DNA of 64,000 nt from Tissierellia bacterium (GTDB taxonomy: Bacteria > Bacillota > Clostridia > Tissierellales > Peptoniphilaceae). The notes below the pieces were generated by a model. The model was not told the origin of the DNA and did not search any database. It worked only from the letters and a program-made list of their open reading frames with translations. The stretch is from the NCBI GenBank assembly GCA_030535395.1, contig JAUNLK010000005.1:52384-116383 (forward strand). The letters are read 5' to 3'. Within the stretch, counting starts at the first letter, position 1, and each line of letters opens with the position of its first letter. The position numbers and the translations under genes are program-made. This document shows positions 50,816 to 60,135 of this stretch, one piece after another.

Positions 50816-51163
50816 TGGTGGAGACGGCGAGAGTCGAACTCGCGTCCGAAAATTCTTCCGCAACAGCTTCTCCAAGCTCAGTTGTCTCTTTGTTTTCCCC
50901 TTGAGAAGAAGAGTCAACCAAACTTTCTCTCGGGTAGCTTCATCATACGACGCTGGGGGCAAAGCTTAGCCCGCGAAGTTCTCCACTGAATGACACTTCC
51001 CCGGGCCGTGGAGTTCCCGGTTCAGCGGGTAGCGTGAGTTACGCTGCCAGTGCTAATTCGTTGTTGTTAGCATTTGTTTTTTTGAGCCTGTTTTACGTTG
51101 TGTGACTCAACAACGGCTTGCTACTGGAGTTTCCGAATCCCCGTCGAAACCATTTTCGTCCCC
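50816..51163 (-). ncRNA. ssrA: Transfer-messenger RNA
   Basis: 348 nt. The 5' end GGGGACGAAAATGG and 3' end TTCGACTCTCGCCG...TCCACCA form the tRNA-like domain. The internal reading frame encodes a tag ending NNNELALAA followed by UAA at about 51029. It rescues stalled ribosomes. Confidence 0.95.
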
Positions 51164-51208
51164 ATTAAAAGTTTATTATAAGCTTTTTTTGGGGGACTGT
51201 CAATTCGC

Positions 51209-52972
51209 CTAGTTGTCGAAGGCCTCCTCCAGGTCCCTGCCGTCGGAGGATTTGGTGTAGAGCTGGTGGTAGAGGCCCCCCAGTTCCATGAGTTCCTGGT
51301 GATTGCCCTCTTCCACCAGGCCGTCCTTGGTGAGGACCAGGATGCGGTCGGAGCCCTCCACGGTGCTGAGGCGGTGGGCGATGGTGAGGGTGGTGCGGTC
51401 CTTGGTGAGTTCCTCCAGGGCCTGTTGGATGATGATTTCCGACTCATTGTCCAGGGCGGAGGTGGCCTCGTCCAGGATGAGGATTTTGGGGTCCTTCAAG
51501 AAGACCCGGGCAATGGAAATTCGCTGTTTCTGCCCGCCGGAGAGTTTCACCCCCCGCTCCCCCACATGGGTGTCGAAGCCGTCTTTCAGTTCCCTAATGA
51601 ACTCATAGGCATTGGCCCTCCGGGCGGCCTCCTCCACGGCCTCGTCGCTGGCCTGGGGATTGCCGTAGCGGATGTTTTCCTTGATGGTGGTGTTGAAGAG
51701 ATAGACGTCCTGCTGGACCATGCCAATGGATTTTCTCAGGGAGTAGATGCTGTAGTCCTTGACATTGACCCCGTCCACGGTGACGGCCCCTGAGGTGACA
51801 TCGAAGAAGCGGGGAATGAGATTGCAGATGGTGGTCTTTCCCGCCCCCGAGGGGCCCACCAGGGCCACGTGCTCTCCCGAGCGAATGTGGAAGCTGAGGT
51901 CCTGGAGGATTTTGCCCCCCTCGCTGTATTTGAAGTCCACGTGGTCGAAGGAGATGACCCCCTGGGGCTCCTCCAGGATTTTGGGGTTTTCCGGCTCTTG
52001 GATCTCGCTTCTCAGTTCCATGATTTCGTGGAAGCGCTCGATGCCGGTGATGCCCTTGTGGAAGATTTCGGTGAATTCCAGGATTCGCCGCACCGTGGCC
52101 AAAAGAGTGGTGACAAAGAGGGTATAGGCCACCATGTCCCCGGGGAGGATCTGTCCCCGCATCATAAAGTAGCCCCCGCCAATGATGACCATGAGGTACA
52201 TGATGCCGTCGAAATTGCGGGTGACGGCGCTGAAGCCCGCCATGGCCTTGTAAAACTGGCGCTTGGAGTCCAGGAACTGATCGTTGTAGCGCTGGAACTT
52301 TTCGTGCTCCACCTCTTCATTGGCAAAGCTCTTGGTGACTCGAATCCCCGAGAGGGAGTCTTCAATCCCCGCATTGATGATGCCGATGTCCCGCCGCTGG
52401 AGGCGCTGAGCCTCCAGCATCCGCTTGCGGAAGCCCCCGGAGGCGATGAGCATCACCGGGAGGACGGCGTAGATCATCAGGGTGAGGGGCAGGTGAATCC
52501 TGGCCAGGAGGATGAAGCTCACCGCCACTTTCAAAGCCCCAATGGTGTACTCCTCGGGGCAGTGGTGGGAGAACTCGGTGATGTCGAAGAGGTCGGTGGT
52601 GATTCGGCTCATGAGCTGGCCCACCTTGGTGTCGTTGTAGAAGGAGGAGGAGAGGGTCTGGAGGTGGGTGTAGATGTCCCGCCTCATGTCCTGCTCAATG
52701 CTGGCCCCGGTGATGTGGCCGATGCTGGTCATGAAATAGGAGGCCCCCACCTCCACGGCCTTCACCACCACAAAGAGGAGGGAGGAGGCCGCAATGACCC
52801 GCCAGGTGATCAGCGACATGGACTGAACCCCCAAATTGGTGATGTAGCGGAGAATCATGGGGAGGAGGATTTCTGCCACTGTGGTGAGTCCCGCACAGAG
52901 GAGATCCAGGATGATTAAGTGACGGTAGCGATGGTAGTAGGGCCCCATCACAGAGACAATTTTACCTAACAT
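51209..52972 (-). CDS. ABC transporter, fused membrane and ATP-binding domains
   Basis: 587-residue exporter half-transporter. Six membrane helices fill about 1-300 (type IV ABC exporter fold); the ATPase has Walker A GPSGAGKTT, signature LSGGQKQR, Walker B ILILDEATSALD and the switch His in IAHRLSTV. The ATG at 52972 has GGAAAGGA upstream. It most likely works as a homodimer for lipid, peptide or drug export. It lies 16 bp after the TraX gene on the same strand. Confidence 0.93.
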   Translation of the reverse strand: MLGKIVSVMGPYYHRYRHLIILDLLCAGLTTVAEILLPMILRYITNLGVQSMSLITWRVIAASSLLFVVVKAVEVGASYFMTSIGHITGASIEQDMRRDIYTHLQTLSSSFYNDTKVGQLMSRITTDLFDITEFSHHCPEEYTIGALKVAVSFILLARIHLPLTLMIYAVLPVMLIASGGFRKRMLEAQRLQRRDIGIINAGIEDSLSGIRVTKSFANEEVEHEKFQRYNDQFLDSKRQFYKAMAGFSAVTRNFDGIMYLMVIIGGGYFMMRGQILPGDMVAYTLFVTTLLATVRRILEFTEIFHKGITGIERFHEIMELRSEIQEPENPKILEEPQGVISFDHVDFKYSEGGKILQDLSFHIRSGEHVALVGPSGAGKTTICNLIPRFFDVTSGAVTVDGVNVKDYSIYSLRKSIGMVQQDVYLFNTTIKENIRYGNPQASDEAVEEAARRANAYEFIRELKDGFDTHVGERGVKLSGGQKQRISIARVFLKDPKILILDEATSALDNESEIIIQQALEELTKDRTTLTIAHRLSTVEGSDRILVLTKDGLVEEGNHQELMELGGLYHQLYTKSSDGRDLEEAFDN

Positions 52973-52988
52973 GAGATTCCTTTCCGTG

Positions 52989-53768
52989 TCACAGAGGGTG
53001 GGTGAGGACCCACCGCAGGAGGTAGAGGAGGAGGAGATGGCCCGGGTAGAAGGCGTAGAAAAAATACTTGGGCAGCTGCCCCCTCCTACCATTGTAAAGC
53101 ATGATGAGAAGAAGGCCCAGATAGACGGTGCCGTAGAGCTGGGCTTCAAAGAGAAAGGCCAACAGGCCCAGGATGAAGGTGGTCCTCCTGGAGTCCCGGC
53201 CCATATAGAATAAGTACATGGCGTAGATGCCATGGGCCCCGTAGTCCACCCGGGCAAGCTGAGCCAGCATGGCCAGGGAGACGAAGACGGCCAGCTGGAG
53301 GAGGACTGTGGCCAGGGGGTCCTTCACTCTGGCGCTTATTTTCTCCGCAGAGAAGATCCCCCATGCCCCCATGAGGAGGGTGAAGAGGACATTTTGATGG
53401 CCCCAGGCCGCCCCCGTCAGGCCGTCAAAAAACAGCAGGTCGAAGGCGGGCTCCGAGATCAGGGCGAAGATCAATAGCCTCAGGAGCATTTTTTTGGGGC
53501 TTCTGGTGAGGAGGGCCCCCTGTACGGCAAAGAAGCAGAAGATGGGAAAGGCGGCCCGGCCCAATAGAACCATGAGGCTCCCCCAGAAAAGGCCCCCCTC
53601 ATTGCTGAGAATGTGGCCCACCTGGCCCACATCGATCCCCCAGGGGACCTTCAAAACCCAGCCGTGTGCCAGGTGATCCACCACCATGAGGCCTGCTGCC
53701 AAGAGCTTGAGGGCCGAGGAGGAGAGGCCCCCCGGTCGCTGCCAGGGGGAGGGCAGGCTGTGTTCCAT
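52989..53768 (-). CDS. TraX family membrane protein
   Basis: 259 residues with about seven or eight membrane helices. ALKLLAAGLMVVDHLAH and LGRAAFPIFCFFAVQG match TraX, the F-plasmid pilin acetyltransferase family, which is widespread in Firmicutes without conjugation genes. None is present here, so it likely acylates a surface or envelope substrate. It sits between the CDF transporter and the ABC exporter, all on one strand. Confidence 0.88.
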   Translation of the reverse strand: MEHSLPSPWQRPGGLSSSALKLLAAGLMVVDHLAHGWVLKVPWGIDVGQVGHILSNEGGLFWGSLMVLLGRAAFPIFCFFAVQGALLTRSPKKMLLRLLIFALISEPAFDLLFFDGLTGAAWGHQNVLFTLLMGAWGIFSAEKISARVKDPLATVLLQLAVFVSLAMLAQLARVDYGAHGIYAMYLFYMGRDSRRTTFILGLLAFLFEAQLYGTVYLGLLLIMLYNGRRGQLPKYFFYAFYPGHLLLLYLLRWVLTHPL

Positions 53769-53779
53769 GGCTCACCTCC

Positions 53780-54922
53780 TCAGGGGGTCTTCCGCCCCGC
53801 TTGGGGGAGGAAATTGGCGTCGTACTCAATGACCAGATTCCAGTCGGGTCGCCGCTCTCCCAGGGCCCTTCGGAGTTTTCCGTCCAGTTCCTTGGAGCTG
53901 TTGACCCCCGGGGGGAGGAGGACATCGAAGAGGACATTCCAGCCCTCCCGGGCCTTCACTATGCGAAAGTCGTGGATGCTGGTGGAGGGGTCCACCTCCG
54001 CCACCACCTCCTTGACCAGGTGGTAGAACTCCCGGGTGGTGGCATCGTTGACCTGGAGGGGGTCCATGTGGATGGTGGTGTTGAGATTGAAGGCCTCCTC
54101 CACATCTCGCTCCATGCCGTCCAAAAGCTCGTGGAGGTGGATGACATCCTCCTCGCTGTCCACCTCCACGTGGACGGTGAGAAAGGCCGTCTGGGGACCG
54201 TAGTGGTGGATGATGAGGTCGTGGACGCCCAGCACCCCGGGATAGCTCAGGAGGAAGTCCTGAATCTTCTCCACCTCGTGGGGGTCCGGGGGCGGCCCCA
54301 GAAGATCGGTGATATTGTCCTTTAAGAGTTCGAAGCCACTGTAGAGGACCAGGACGCTCACCCCCAGGCCCACCAGGCCGTCGATGTTCACCGCTACGGC
54401 CCGAAAGATCAGCACCGAGAGAAAGACCGCCCCAGTGGAGAGGACATCGTTGCGGGAGTCAATGGCATTGGCCAAAATGAGATCGGAGCCCGTCCTCCGC
54501 CCCCGGGCCCGGTAGAAGAAATACAAAAAGAGCTTCACCCCCATGGAGAGGATCAGGGCCCCCAGAGTGAGCCAGCTCACCTCCATCTCGGCGGGGTGCA
54601 GCACCGCCCGCCCACTGGAAAGGACCAGCTGTCCCCCCGTGAAGAGAATCATGAGGCCCACCACAAAGGTGGCCAGGTACTCACTCCGCTCGTGGCCAAA
54701 GGGATGCTCCGCATCGGGGGGCGCATCGGCAAAGTGAAAGCCCACCAGGGCCACCACGGCGGAGAGGAGATCGGAGAAATTATTCCAGCCGTCGGCGGTG
54801 ATGGACACGGCCCCCGAGAGGCTCCCCAGGACAATTTTTCCCAGAGCCAGGGCCCCATTTAAAAATATTCCAAGGAGGGCGGTACTCCGCCCCAAGTCGG
54901 TTCTTTGGTCATTTCTTTCCAA
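53780..54922 (-). CDS. Cation diffusion facilitator family transporter
   Basis: 380 residues, membrane exporter of divalent metal ions. The TTG start is 7 bp after AAGG. Six membrane helices fill about 12-205; metal-site residues are suggested by SITADGWNNFSDLLS and NAIDSRNDVLSTGAVF. After the normal cytoplasmic domain (VHDLIIHHYGPQTAFLTVHVEVDSE) a further ~90 residues form a second domain, a longer form seen in some Firmicutes. The metal is unknown. Confidence 0.92.
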   Translation of the reverse strand: MERNDQRTDLGRSTALLGIFLNGALALGKIVLGSLSGAVSITADGWNNFSDLLSAVVALVGFHFADAPPDAEHPFGHERSEYLATFVVGLMILFTGGQLVLSSGRAVLHPAEMEVSWLTLGALILSMGVKLFLYFFYRARGRRTGSDLILANAIDSRNDVLSTGAVFLSVLIFRAVAVNIDGLVGLGVSVLVLYSGFELLKDNITDLLGPPPDPHEVEKIQDFLLSYPGVLGVHDLIIHHYGPQTAFLTVHVEVDSEEDVIHLHELLDGMERDVEEAFNLNTTIHMDPLQVNDATTREFYHLVKEVVAEVDPSTSIHDFRIVKAREGWNVLFDVLLPPGVNSSKELDGKLRRALGERRPDWNLVIEYDANFLPQAGRKTP

Positions 54923-55018
54923 TACTACACCTTACTTTCCACTAGTATATCATGGGCCCCTAACATTTTACTGTACTTATTACAAAAGTTTTGCTATGAT
55001 GGGTGCAAGGAGGGAGCC

Positions 55019-56176
55019 ATGTCACTTTCTTTGAAGAAAATCCTCACCCTCCCCGTCCTTCAGGAATTCACCCCTGTGGCGGGGATGGGGGGGTTGGACC
55101 GGATTGTCAATACTACGGCAATCTTGGACTACGAGCCTTTGCGAGACGATTTCCACAATACATCCTTTGGCACCGGATGTGTGGTCCTCACCAGTTTACT
55201 CTTTGCCAAAGAGAATCCCGAACTCATACTGCCAACCATTCAGTGGTTGGACAGCCAAGATGTTTCCGCCATCGCCTACAAGGACGTTCTGGTGGACCGC
55301 CTGCCCCATGAGGTGATCCAGTACTGCGAGGAGAAAAAACTCCCCCTCTTCCGGTTCCACAACGCCCACTTTGAGAATATCATCTATTCCATCATGGATG
55401 CCATTCAATTGGAGGATCGGGAGGTCCTCACGGAAAAACACCTCCACGAAATGATTCACATGCTCATGCCCCGAAACGATGTGGCATCCATTTCTTCCAA
55501 ACTCCGCATGGACTTTGGAGATTACTACATCTGCTATTATTTCTACCCCATGGATGGCCTCAGCGATATCTCCATGGGCAGACTCCTCAAGGAGACCTAT
55601 CTGAGACACGACATACGGGAGCGGAGCATCATTTCTTCCTATAAGAAGGGCTACTTTTTTCTCACTTCCGGCAACGACCCCACGGAGAGCTTTTACAATT
55701 CCCTGGTCCGGGAAATCTTCCCCGAGGGGGAACTGAAAAAGCTTCGGGTGGGCATCAGCCAAATCCTGGAGGACAAGACCTCCCTGGATCTCGCCTTTCG
55801 CCAGAGCTACTTCGCCTATATTGGCAGCAAGATCATCGGCCTGGATCACTGCAACTACGATCAGATTGGCACCTTGCAGTTCTTCGTGCCCCACGCCAAT
55901 ACCCCCGACTTCGACCGCTTTGCCTCGGGCATTTTAAACAAAATCAGCGTGGACAATGAATTTTTAGAGACCGCCGTGGCCTTTGTGGACAACAATGGCA
56001 ATATCAAGGACACCGCCAAGGCCTGCTACTGCCACCCCAATACCATTCGCTACCGGATCAAGCGAATGAAAAATTTCCTGGGCCTCAGCCTGGATGGAGA
56101 GTTCGAAATCTATGAAATCCTCTCCTCCGCCATTAAAATCAAGCGCCTCCAGGAGAGCATGAGCAAGGATTACTGA
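55019..56176 (+). CDS. PucR family helix-turn-helix regulator
   Basis: 385 residues: an N-terminal PucR-type sensor (LKKILTLPVLQEFTPVAGMGGLDRIV), a central variable region and a C-terminal HTH_30 domain (IKDTAKACYCHPNTIRYRIKRMKNFLGL). The ATG at 55019 follows GCAAGGAGGG; the frame extends upstream without support. It is divergent from the CDF gene and followed by its own terminator. In other bacteria such regulators control purine or amino acid catabolism; no such genes are adjacent. Confidence 0.88.
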   Translation: MSLSLKKILTLPVLQEFTPVAGMGGLDRIVNTTAILDYEPLRDDFHNTSFGTGCVVLTSLLFAKENPELILPTIQWLDSQDVSAIAYKDVLVDRLPHEVIQYCEEKKLPLFRFHNAHFENIIYSIMDAIQLEDREVLTEKHLHEMIHMLMPRNDVASISSKLRMDFGDYYICYYFYPMDGLSDISMGRLLKETYLRHDIRERSIISSYKKGYFFLTSGNDPTESFYNSLVREIFPEGELKKLRVGISQILEDKTSLDLAFRQSYFAYIGSKIIGLDHCNYDQIGTLQFFVPHANTPDFDRFASGILNKISVDNEFLETAVAFVDNNGNIKDTAKACYCHPNTIRYRIKRMKNFLGLSLDGEFEIYEILSSAIKIKRLQESMSKDY

Positions 56177-56185
56177 CGGCCATGA

Positions 56186-56213
56186 GCGCCCCCTTCATGG
56201 GGCGCTTTTTTTT
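56186..56213 (+). terminator. Terminator of the PucR gene
   Basis: GCGCCCC-cttcat-GGGGCGC followed by eight T. Confidence 0.93.
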
Positions 56214-56256
56214 CGCCCATTTTTACAAAATTGGCAAAAAAAAGATAAAATCAGGC

Positions 56257-56312
56257 TTGACTGTTGTATTAGTGCAGTAGTACAATCTAATTGTCCTAGT
56301 TCACTAATACAA
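56257..56312 (+). promoter_or_regulatory. Promoter and operators of the YtrA-type operon
   Basis: TTGACT (56257-56262), 18 bp spacer, TACAAT (56281-56286). Exact 11 bp inverted arms TTGTATTAGTG (56264-56274) and CACTAATACAA (56302-56312) flank the -10, with a smaller dyad ACAAT-cta-ATTGT between them. The arrangement suits autorepression by the GntR protein encoded next. Confidence 0.75.
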
Positions 56313-56334
56313 CCACACGGAAGGAGGTGCTGCC

Positions 56335-56706
56335 GTGAACTTTACAAGCGACGGTCCCATATATCTGCAAATTGTAGATGCCTTTGAGGATGCCATCGCA
56401 TCGGGGCGCTGGGCCCCGGGGGACCGTTTGGACGCCGTGCGGACTCTGGCCAAGGACTATGGGGTCAATCCCAATACCATGCAAAAGGCCCTCTCGGAGC
56501 TGGATCAGCGGGGTCTCACCGCATCCGACCGCACCCGGGGGCGCTTTGTCACCCAGGAGGAGGAAGTGATCTCTGCCCTCAGGCGTAAAAAATTCATGGA
56601 GCTCAGTCGCTCCTGGGTGCAGCTGGCCCAGAACTACCACCTGAGTTGGAAGGACTCCCTGGAGATCTTGCAGGAATTATGGAAAGGAAATTCTCATGAA
56701 GCATAG
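56335..56706 (+). CDS. GntR family transcriptional regulator (YtrA subfamily)
   Basis: 123 residues: winged helix (IYLQIVDAFEDAIASGRWAPGDRLDAVRTLAKDYGVNPNTMQKAL) and a short helical tail, as in YtrA repressors of ABC transporter operons. The GTG start follows GGAAGGAGG. The next gene overlaps it by 11 bp and encodes an ATPase subunit. It probably responds to envelope-active stress, as YtrA does; the signal here is unknown. Confidence 0.93.
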   Translation: MNFTSDGPIYLQIVDAFEDAIASGRWAPGDRLDAVRTLAKDYGVNPNTMQKALSELDQRGLTASDRTRGRFVTQEEEVISALRRKKFMELSRSWVQLAQNYHLSWKDSLEILQELWKGNSHEA

Positions 56707-57457
56707 CAATCCCCTGAGCACGGGCCCCCTGACCCGTGGGGAAAGGGCCCCCCTGTTGGAGCTGAGGGAAGTGAGCCTCCGCTACGGCGCGAAGACGGCC
56801 CTGAACAATGTACATCTCAGCTTAAACTCCGGCCAAATTGTGGGCCTGGTGGGGGCCAATGGCTCCGGCAAGACTTCCCTCCTCCGGGTGCTGGCGGGTC
56901 TGGAGCGAAATTACTCCGGCAGCTACACCATCGCCTCCCAGCCCTTTCGGGAGGAAATGGCGGCGGAGATGGTCTATCTCCCCGATCACATCCCCTTCCC
57001 CGATCACTACAATGTCCGGGAAATTCTGAGGGCCTACCGGGATCACTTCGAAAATTTCGACTTTCTCCTGGCCAGTGACATGGTGGCCCGCTACGGCCTG
57101 AGCCCCAAGCTCAAGCTCTCCCAAATGAGCCGGGGCATGAAGGAGAAGCTCATGATTGCCATGAGCCTCAGCAGAAGGGCCAGGATCTATCTCATGGACG
57201 AGCCCATGGGGGGCGTGGATGTGGAGGCCCTGGAGGAGATCGTCTCGGGAATCATCGATTCCTTCCGGGAGGACAGCCTCCTCATTCTCTCCACCCATTT
57301 ACTCCGGGACCTGGAGCCCCTCATTGACCGGGTGGTCATTATGGATGAGGGACAGATCCTTCTCAGTGAATCCATGGAGGAGCTGAGCCAAAACTACAGC
57401 GGCAATTTGGCCGAGATCTACAAGGAGGTGCTCCGTGAAAAAACTCTTGCGGACTAG
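56696..57457 (+). CDS. ABC transporter ATP-binding protein
   Basis: 253 residues with Walker A GANGSGKTS, a diverged signature LSQMSRGMKEKL, Walker B IYLMDEPMGGVD and the switch His in ILSTHLL. The pattern is that of ABC-2 type exporters controlled by YtrA regulators. Overlaps both neighbours. Confidence 0.92.
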   Translation: MKHSNPLSTGPLTRGERAPLLELREVSLRYGAKTALNNVHLSLNSGQIVGLVGANGSGKTSLLRVLAGLERNYSGSYTIASQPFREEMAAEMVYLPDHIPFPDHYNVREILRAYRDHFENFDFLLASDMVARYGLSPKLKLSQMSRGMKEKLMIAMSLSRRARIYLMDEPMGGVDVEALEEIVSGIIDSFREDSLLILSTHLLRDLEPLIDRVVIMDEGQILLSESMEELSQNYSGNLAEIYKEVLREKTLAD

Positions 57458-58262
57458 TATTTGCAATTTAAATCCCCTGCTTTTGACCCTCTATGTGCTG
57501 CCCCTGTTTCTGGCCATCCTGGCCTATGGATTCATGGGGATGGGGGGAGGCTCCATTGCCAATGTTTTTTTCGCCCTGAGCCTCATATCCATCGCCCCCT
57601 CCGCCATCATCCTGGCCGTGGCCCACATGGTCAATCTCTATGCCACCTACTATGGCCGCTGGGCCTCCTTCAGTCAAATGACGGCAACAAGAGCCGTGGA
57701 TAAAATCACGGCTCACTCCCTGTACATTCTTTTGTTTGATTTTCTGGAGATCTTCTTCAGCGGGCTGGCCCTCTTGGTCCTCTATTTCATGGTCCGAAGA
57801 GTTGAGGAATTTGACTACTTTGCGGCGGAATTCTTTAGAAACTTTGCCGGCTTCTTCCTTCCGGAAAATTCCCTGACCCTGGGGCTCTTTGTGGTGGCCG
57901 TCCTCATTGCCGTGGTCTTCTCCATTGCCATAAGGGTTCTGGTGGTGACCCTGGGGGGAATCAAGGCCTTCCAGCCCATGAGCTATGGGGGCCCCATTGT
58001 GGCCTACTTTCTCATTTCCATGGGCCATCAGCTCTATCGAATGCTCTCATTTTTCATCGGCCAGCTTGTGCCCTGGTACCTCGTCTTTGATTTCAGCCCA
58101 ACTACAGACCACCTTCTGGTGACCAGTCAGTGGTTGGAAATCAGCGGGAGTGCCGACCAGCTCCCGGTGCCGGGTCTCGCCATTCCCTTTGCCATTTTGG
58201 AGATTGTCATTCTCTTCTACCTCAGCTACTACCTGCAAAAAAGGCGGCTGTCGGTGTCCTAG
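57435..58262 (+). CDS. ABC-2-type membrane subunit
   Basis: 275 residues with about six hydrophobic helices (around 13-33, 40-70, 95-120, 145-172, 185-205 and 245-268). No named family is certain; position directly behind the YtrA-type regulator and ATPase (23 bp overlap, GTG start after AGGAGG) makes it the membrane partner. Its stop codon shares bases with the stop of the convergent downstream gene in a CTAG sequence. Confidence 0.8.
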   Translation: MKKLLRTSICNLNPLLLTLYVLPLFLAILAYGFMGMGGGSIANVFFALSLISIAPSAIILAVAHMVNLYATYYGRWASFSQMTATRAVDKITAHSLYILLFDFLEIFFSGLALLVLYFMVRRVEEFDYFAAEFFRNFAGFFLPENSLTLGLFVVAVLIAVVFSIAIRVLVVTLGGIKAFQPMSYGGPIVAYFLISMGHQLYRMLSFFIGQLVPWYLVFDFSPTTDHLLVTSQWLEISGSADQLPVPGLAIPFAILEIVILFYLSYYLQKRRLSVS

Positions 58263-59515
58263 TTGGCCTTTCGGTGCTGCTTCAGGTCCAGCTTCAGGTG
58301 GGTCATTTTGAGGCCCTCCATCTCCGTGACGGTGAAGACCAGATCCCCGTAGCTCACCACATCCCCCTGTTTGGGAATGCGGTCCAGCTGCTCAATGACA
58401 AAGCCCCCAATGGAGTCGGACTTCTCGCTGGACAGATCCAGGTGGAAGTAGTCGTTGACCTCGTCGATTCTCAGCTCCGGGTCCAGGAGGAAGGCCCCGG
58501 CCTCCAGGAGGATGATCTCCTCGGAGTCGAAGTCGTACTCGTCCCCCAGGGTGCCCACCAGCTCCTCTAAAATGTCCTCCATGGTGATGATGCCGCTGGT
58601 GCCTGCGTACTCATCCACCACCACGGCAATGGTGAGCTTGCGGCTCTTGAGCTCGTGGAAGATGCGGGTGGCCACGGCACTCTCCCCGATGAAATAGGGC
58701 TTGCGCATCATCTGCCTCAACTCCAGGGGCTCCTCCCCCATCATGTGGCGGACCAGGTCCTTCACAAAGAGAATCCCCACAATGTGGTCGATGGACTCCT
58801 CATAGAGGGGAATGCGGCTGAAGCGATTCTCCGAGAGCATCTCCTCGATCTCCTCTGGGGTGGCATTGACATCCAGAGCGGAGATGCTGGTCCGGGGAGT
58901 CATCATATCCGATGCCGTGGCGGAGGAGAAGTCGAAGACATTGTCGATGTAGACCCGCTCCTGCTGCTGAATGAGGCCCTCCTCCTCGGAGACCTCAATC
59001 ATGGTTTTGAGCTCCTCCTCGGTAATGGCGGGACTCTCCCCCTCATCGTCCAAAAAGAGCTTGAAGATCCAGCCGGTAATGGCGGTGAGCACCACCACCA
59101 CGGGCTTTAAGAGGACGGTGAGGGTGGTAATGGGCCGGGAGACCCGCTGGCTCAAGGCCTCGGGATTCTGCTGGGCCACCGACTTGGGGAGCACCTCCCC
59201 GAAGATGAGCACGGCAATGGTCATCACCACCGTGGAGACAAAGGGCCCGCTGACCCCGAGAAGCTTAGTAAAGAGCACCGTGGCCAGGGAGGAGGAGGCA
59301 ATATTCACTACATTGTTCCCCACCAGTATGGTGGAGATGAGCTCCTGGGGCCGCTCCAGCAGGCGGAGGACCCTGGTGGCCGAGGCATCCCCGTCGGAGG
59401 CGTGTCGCCTCAGTCGGAGGGGATTGGCACTCATGAGGGCCGTCTCGGCGGAGGAGAAAAAGGCCGAGGAGCCTATGAGCAGGACGATGACAATGACATA
59501 GATCCACGTATTCAT
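58259..59515 (-). CDS. CNNM/CorC-type hemolysin family protein (DUF21-CBS-CorC_HlyC)
   Basis: 418 residues from the ATG at 59515. Domains: DUF21 membrane region (1-175; FFSSAETALMSANPLRLRR), paired CBS domains (about 195-325; SDMMTPRTSISALD, FVKDLVRHMM, VVDEYAGTSGIITMED) and a C-terminal transporter-associated domain (EVNDYFHLDL, GGFVIEQLDRIPKQGD). Homologues help magnesium or other ion export. Start overlaps the YpmS-like gene by 4 bp; the region further upstream in frame is antisense to nothing known and is not supported. Confidence 0.92.
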   Translation of the reverse strand: MNTWIYVIVIVLLIGSSAFFSSAETALMSANPLRLRRHASDGDASATRVLRLLERPQELISTILVGNNVVNIASSSLATVLFTKLLGVSGPFVSTVVMTIAVLIFGEVLPKSVAQQNPEALSQRVSRPITTLTVLLKPVVVVLTAITGWIFKLFLDDEGESPAITEEELKTMIEVSEEEGLIQQQERVYIDNVFDFSSATASDMMTPRTSISALDVNATPEEIEEMLSENRFSRIPLYEESIDHIVGILFVKDLVRHMMGEEPLELRQMMRKPYFIGESAVATRIFHELKSRKLTIAVVVDEYAGTSGIITMEDILEELVGTLGDEYDFDSEEIILLEAGAFLLDPELRIDEVNDYFHLDLSSEKSDSIGGFVIEQLDRIPKQGDVVSYGDLVFTVTEMEGLKMTHLKLDLKQHRKAN

Positions 59516-60048
59516 GGTGAAGGCACTCCATTTAGGTTCAAAAGAAAAGTGTAGCGATCTGCCTCCTGGGACAGCTCCAGGGCGTAGAGTTCCAGGCCCC
59601 GAGGGGCCAGGGCGCTGAGGTCCAGGACGATCTCGGTGGCATCCCCATTGAAGTAGAGGCCCTCCCTTTGAAAGTTCTGCCCCAATTTCAGGGCCCACTC
59701 CCTGGGAAGGGGGAGCCCCCCGGCCGAGATGGAGGAGACCTGGAGGATGAGATGGCCGTCTCTGGCCTCGGGAAGTCCCGTAACCACCAGGGGCATCAGC
59801 TCCCCATTCCAGGTGAAGGTAAAGGCCCCATCAATGTTCAACTGCCCCTCAATGCCCCTCTCTGCCAGGGCGCCATTGACCAGGCCCTCCAGCTGATCTC
59901 CATTCATGGCTAGCTCCACGGAGGAGGGGGCCGTCTTGGGCTGTGGCAGCTGGGGCCGCTGCCCCCATATGAAAAATACCAGCACCCCCAGGGCCGCCAG
60001 TTCCAGACCCAGGAGTGCAAAAAAGGCCGTTTTCCAATTTTTATTCAT
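59512..60048 (-). CDS. YpmS family protein (DUF2140-like)
   Basis: 178 residues from the ATG at 60048 (AGGAAGG 6 bp upstream). One N-terminal membrane helix (about 7-26; AFFALLGLELAALGVLVFFIW) is followed by an extracytoplasmic beta-rich domain with the family patterns VELAMNGDQLEGLVNGAL and LPREWALKLGQNF. Function unknown; probably lipid or envelope related. Overlaps the CNNM gene as ATGA. Confidence 0.85.
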   Translation of the reverse strand: MNKNWKTAFFALLGLELAALGVLVFFIWGQRPQLPQPKTAPSSVELAMNGDQLEGLVNGALAERGIEGQLNIDGAFTFTWNGELMPLVVTGLPEARDGHLILQVSSISAGGLPLPREWALKLGQNFQREGLYFNGDATEIVLDLSALAPRGLELYALELSQEADRYTFLLNLNGVPSP

Positions 60049-60135
60049 GGGTATCCTTCCTAATATAAGTGTTCCATCCGCTGTTTGGGATGATACCTCA
60101 ATAATAACAAATTTCCACACTAAAAGGAGGATGTA

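Noticed and set aside
50684..50989. Small proteins encoded over the tmRNA 3' region
   Set aside because: Open frames in 50684-50989 overlap the tRNA-like domain and terminator of ssrA, which fully explains the sequence.
50015..51163. Integrated phage or genomic island at ssrA
   Set aside because: The direct repeats are suggestive, but the segment holds only two small genes and no integrase or phage gene; reported as a cassette, not as a prophage.
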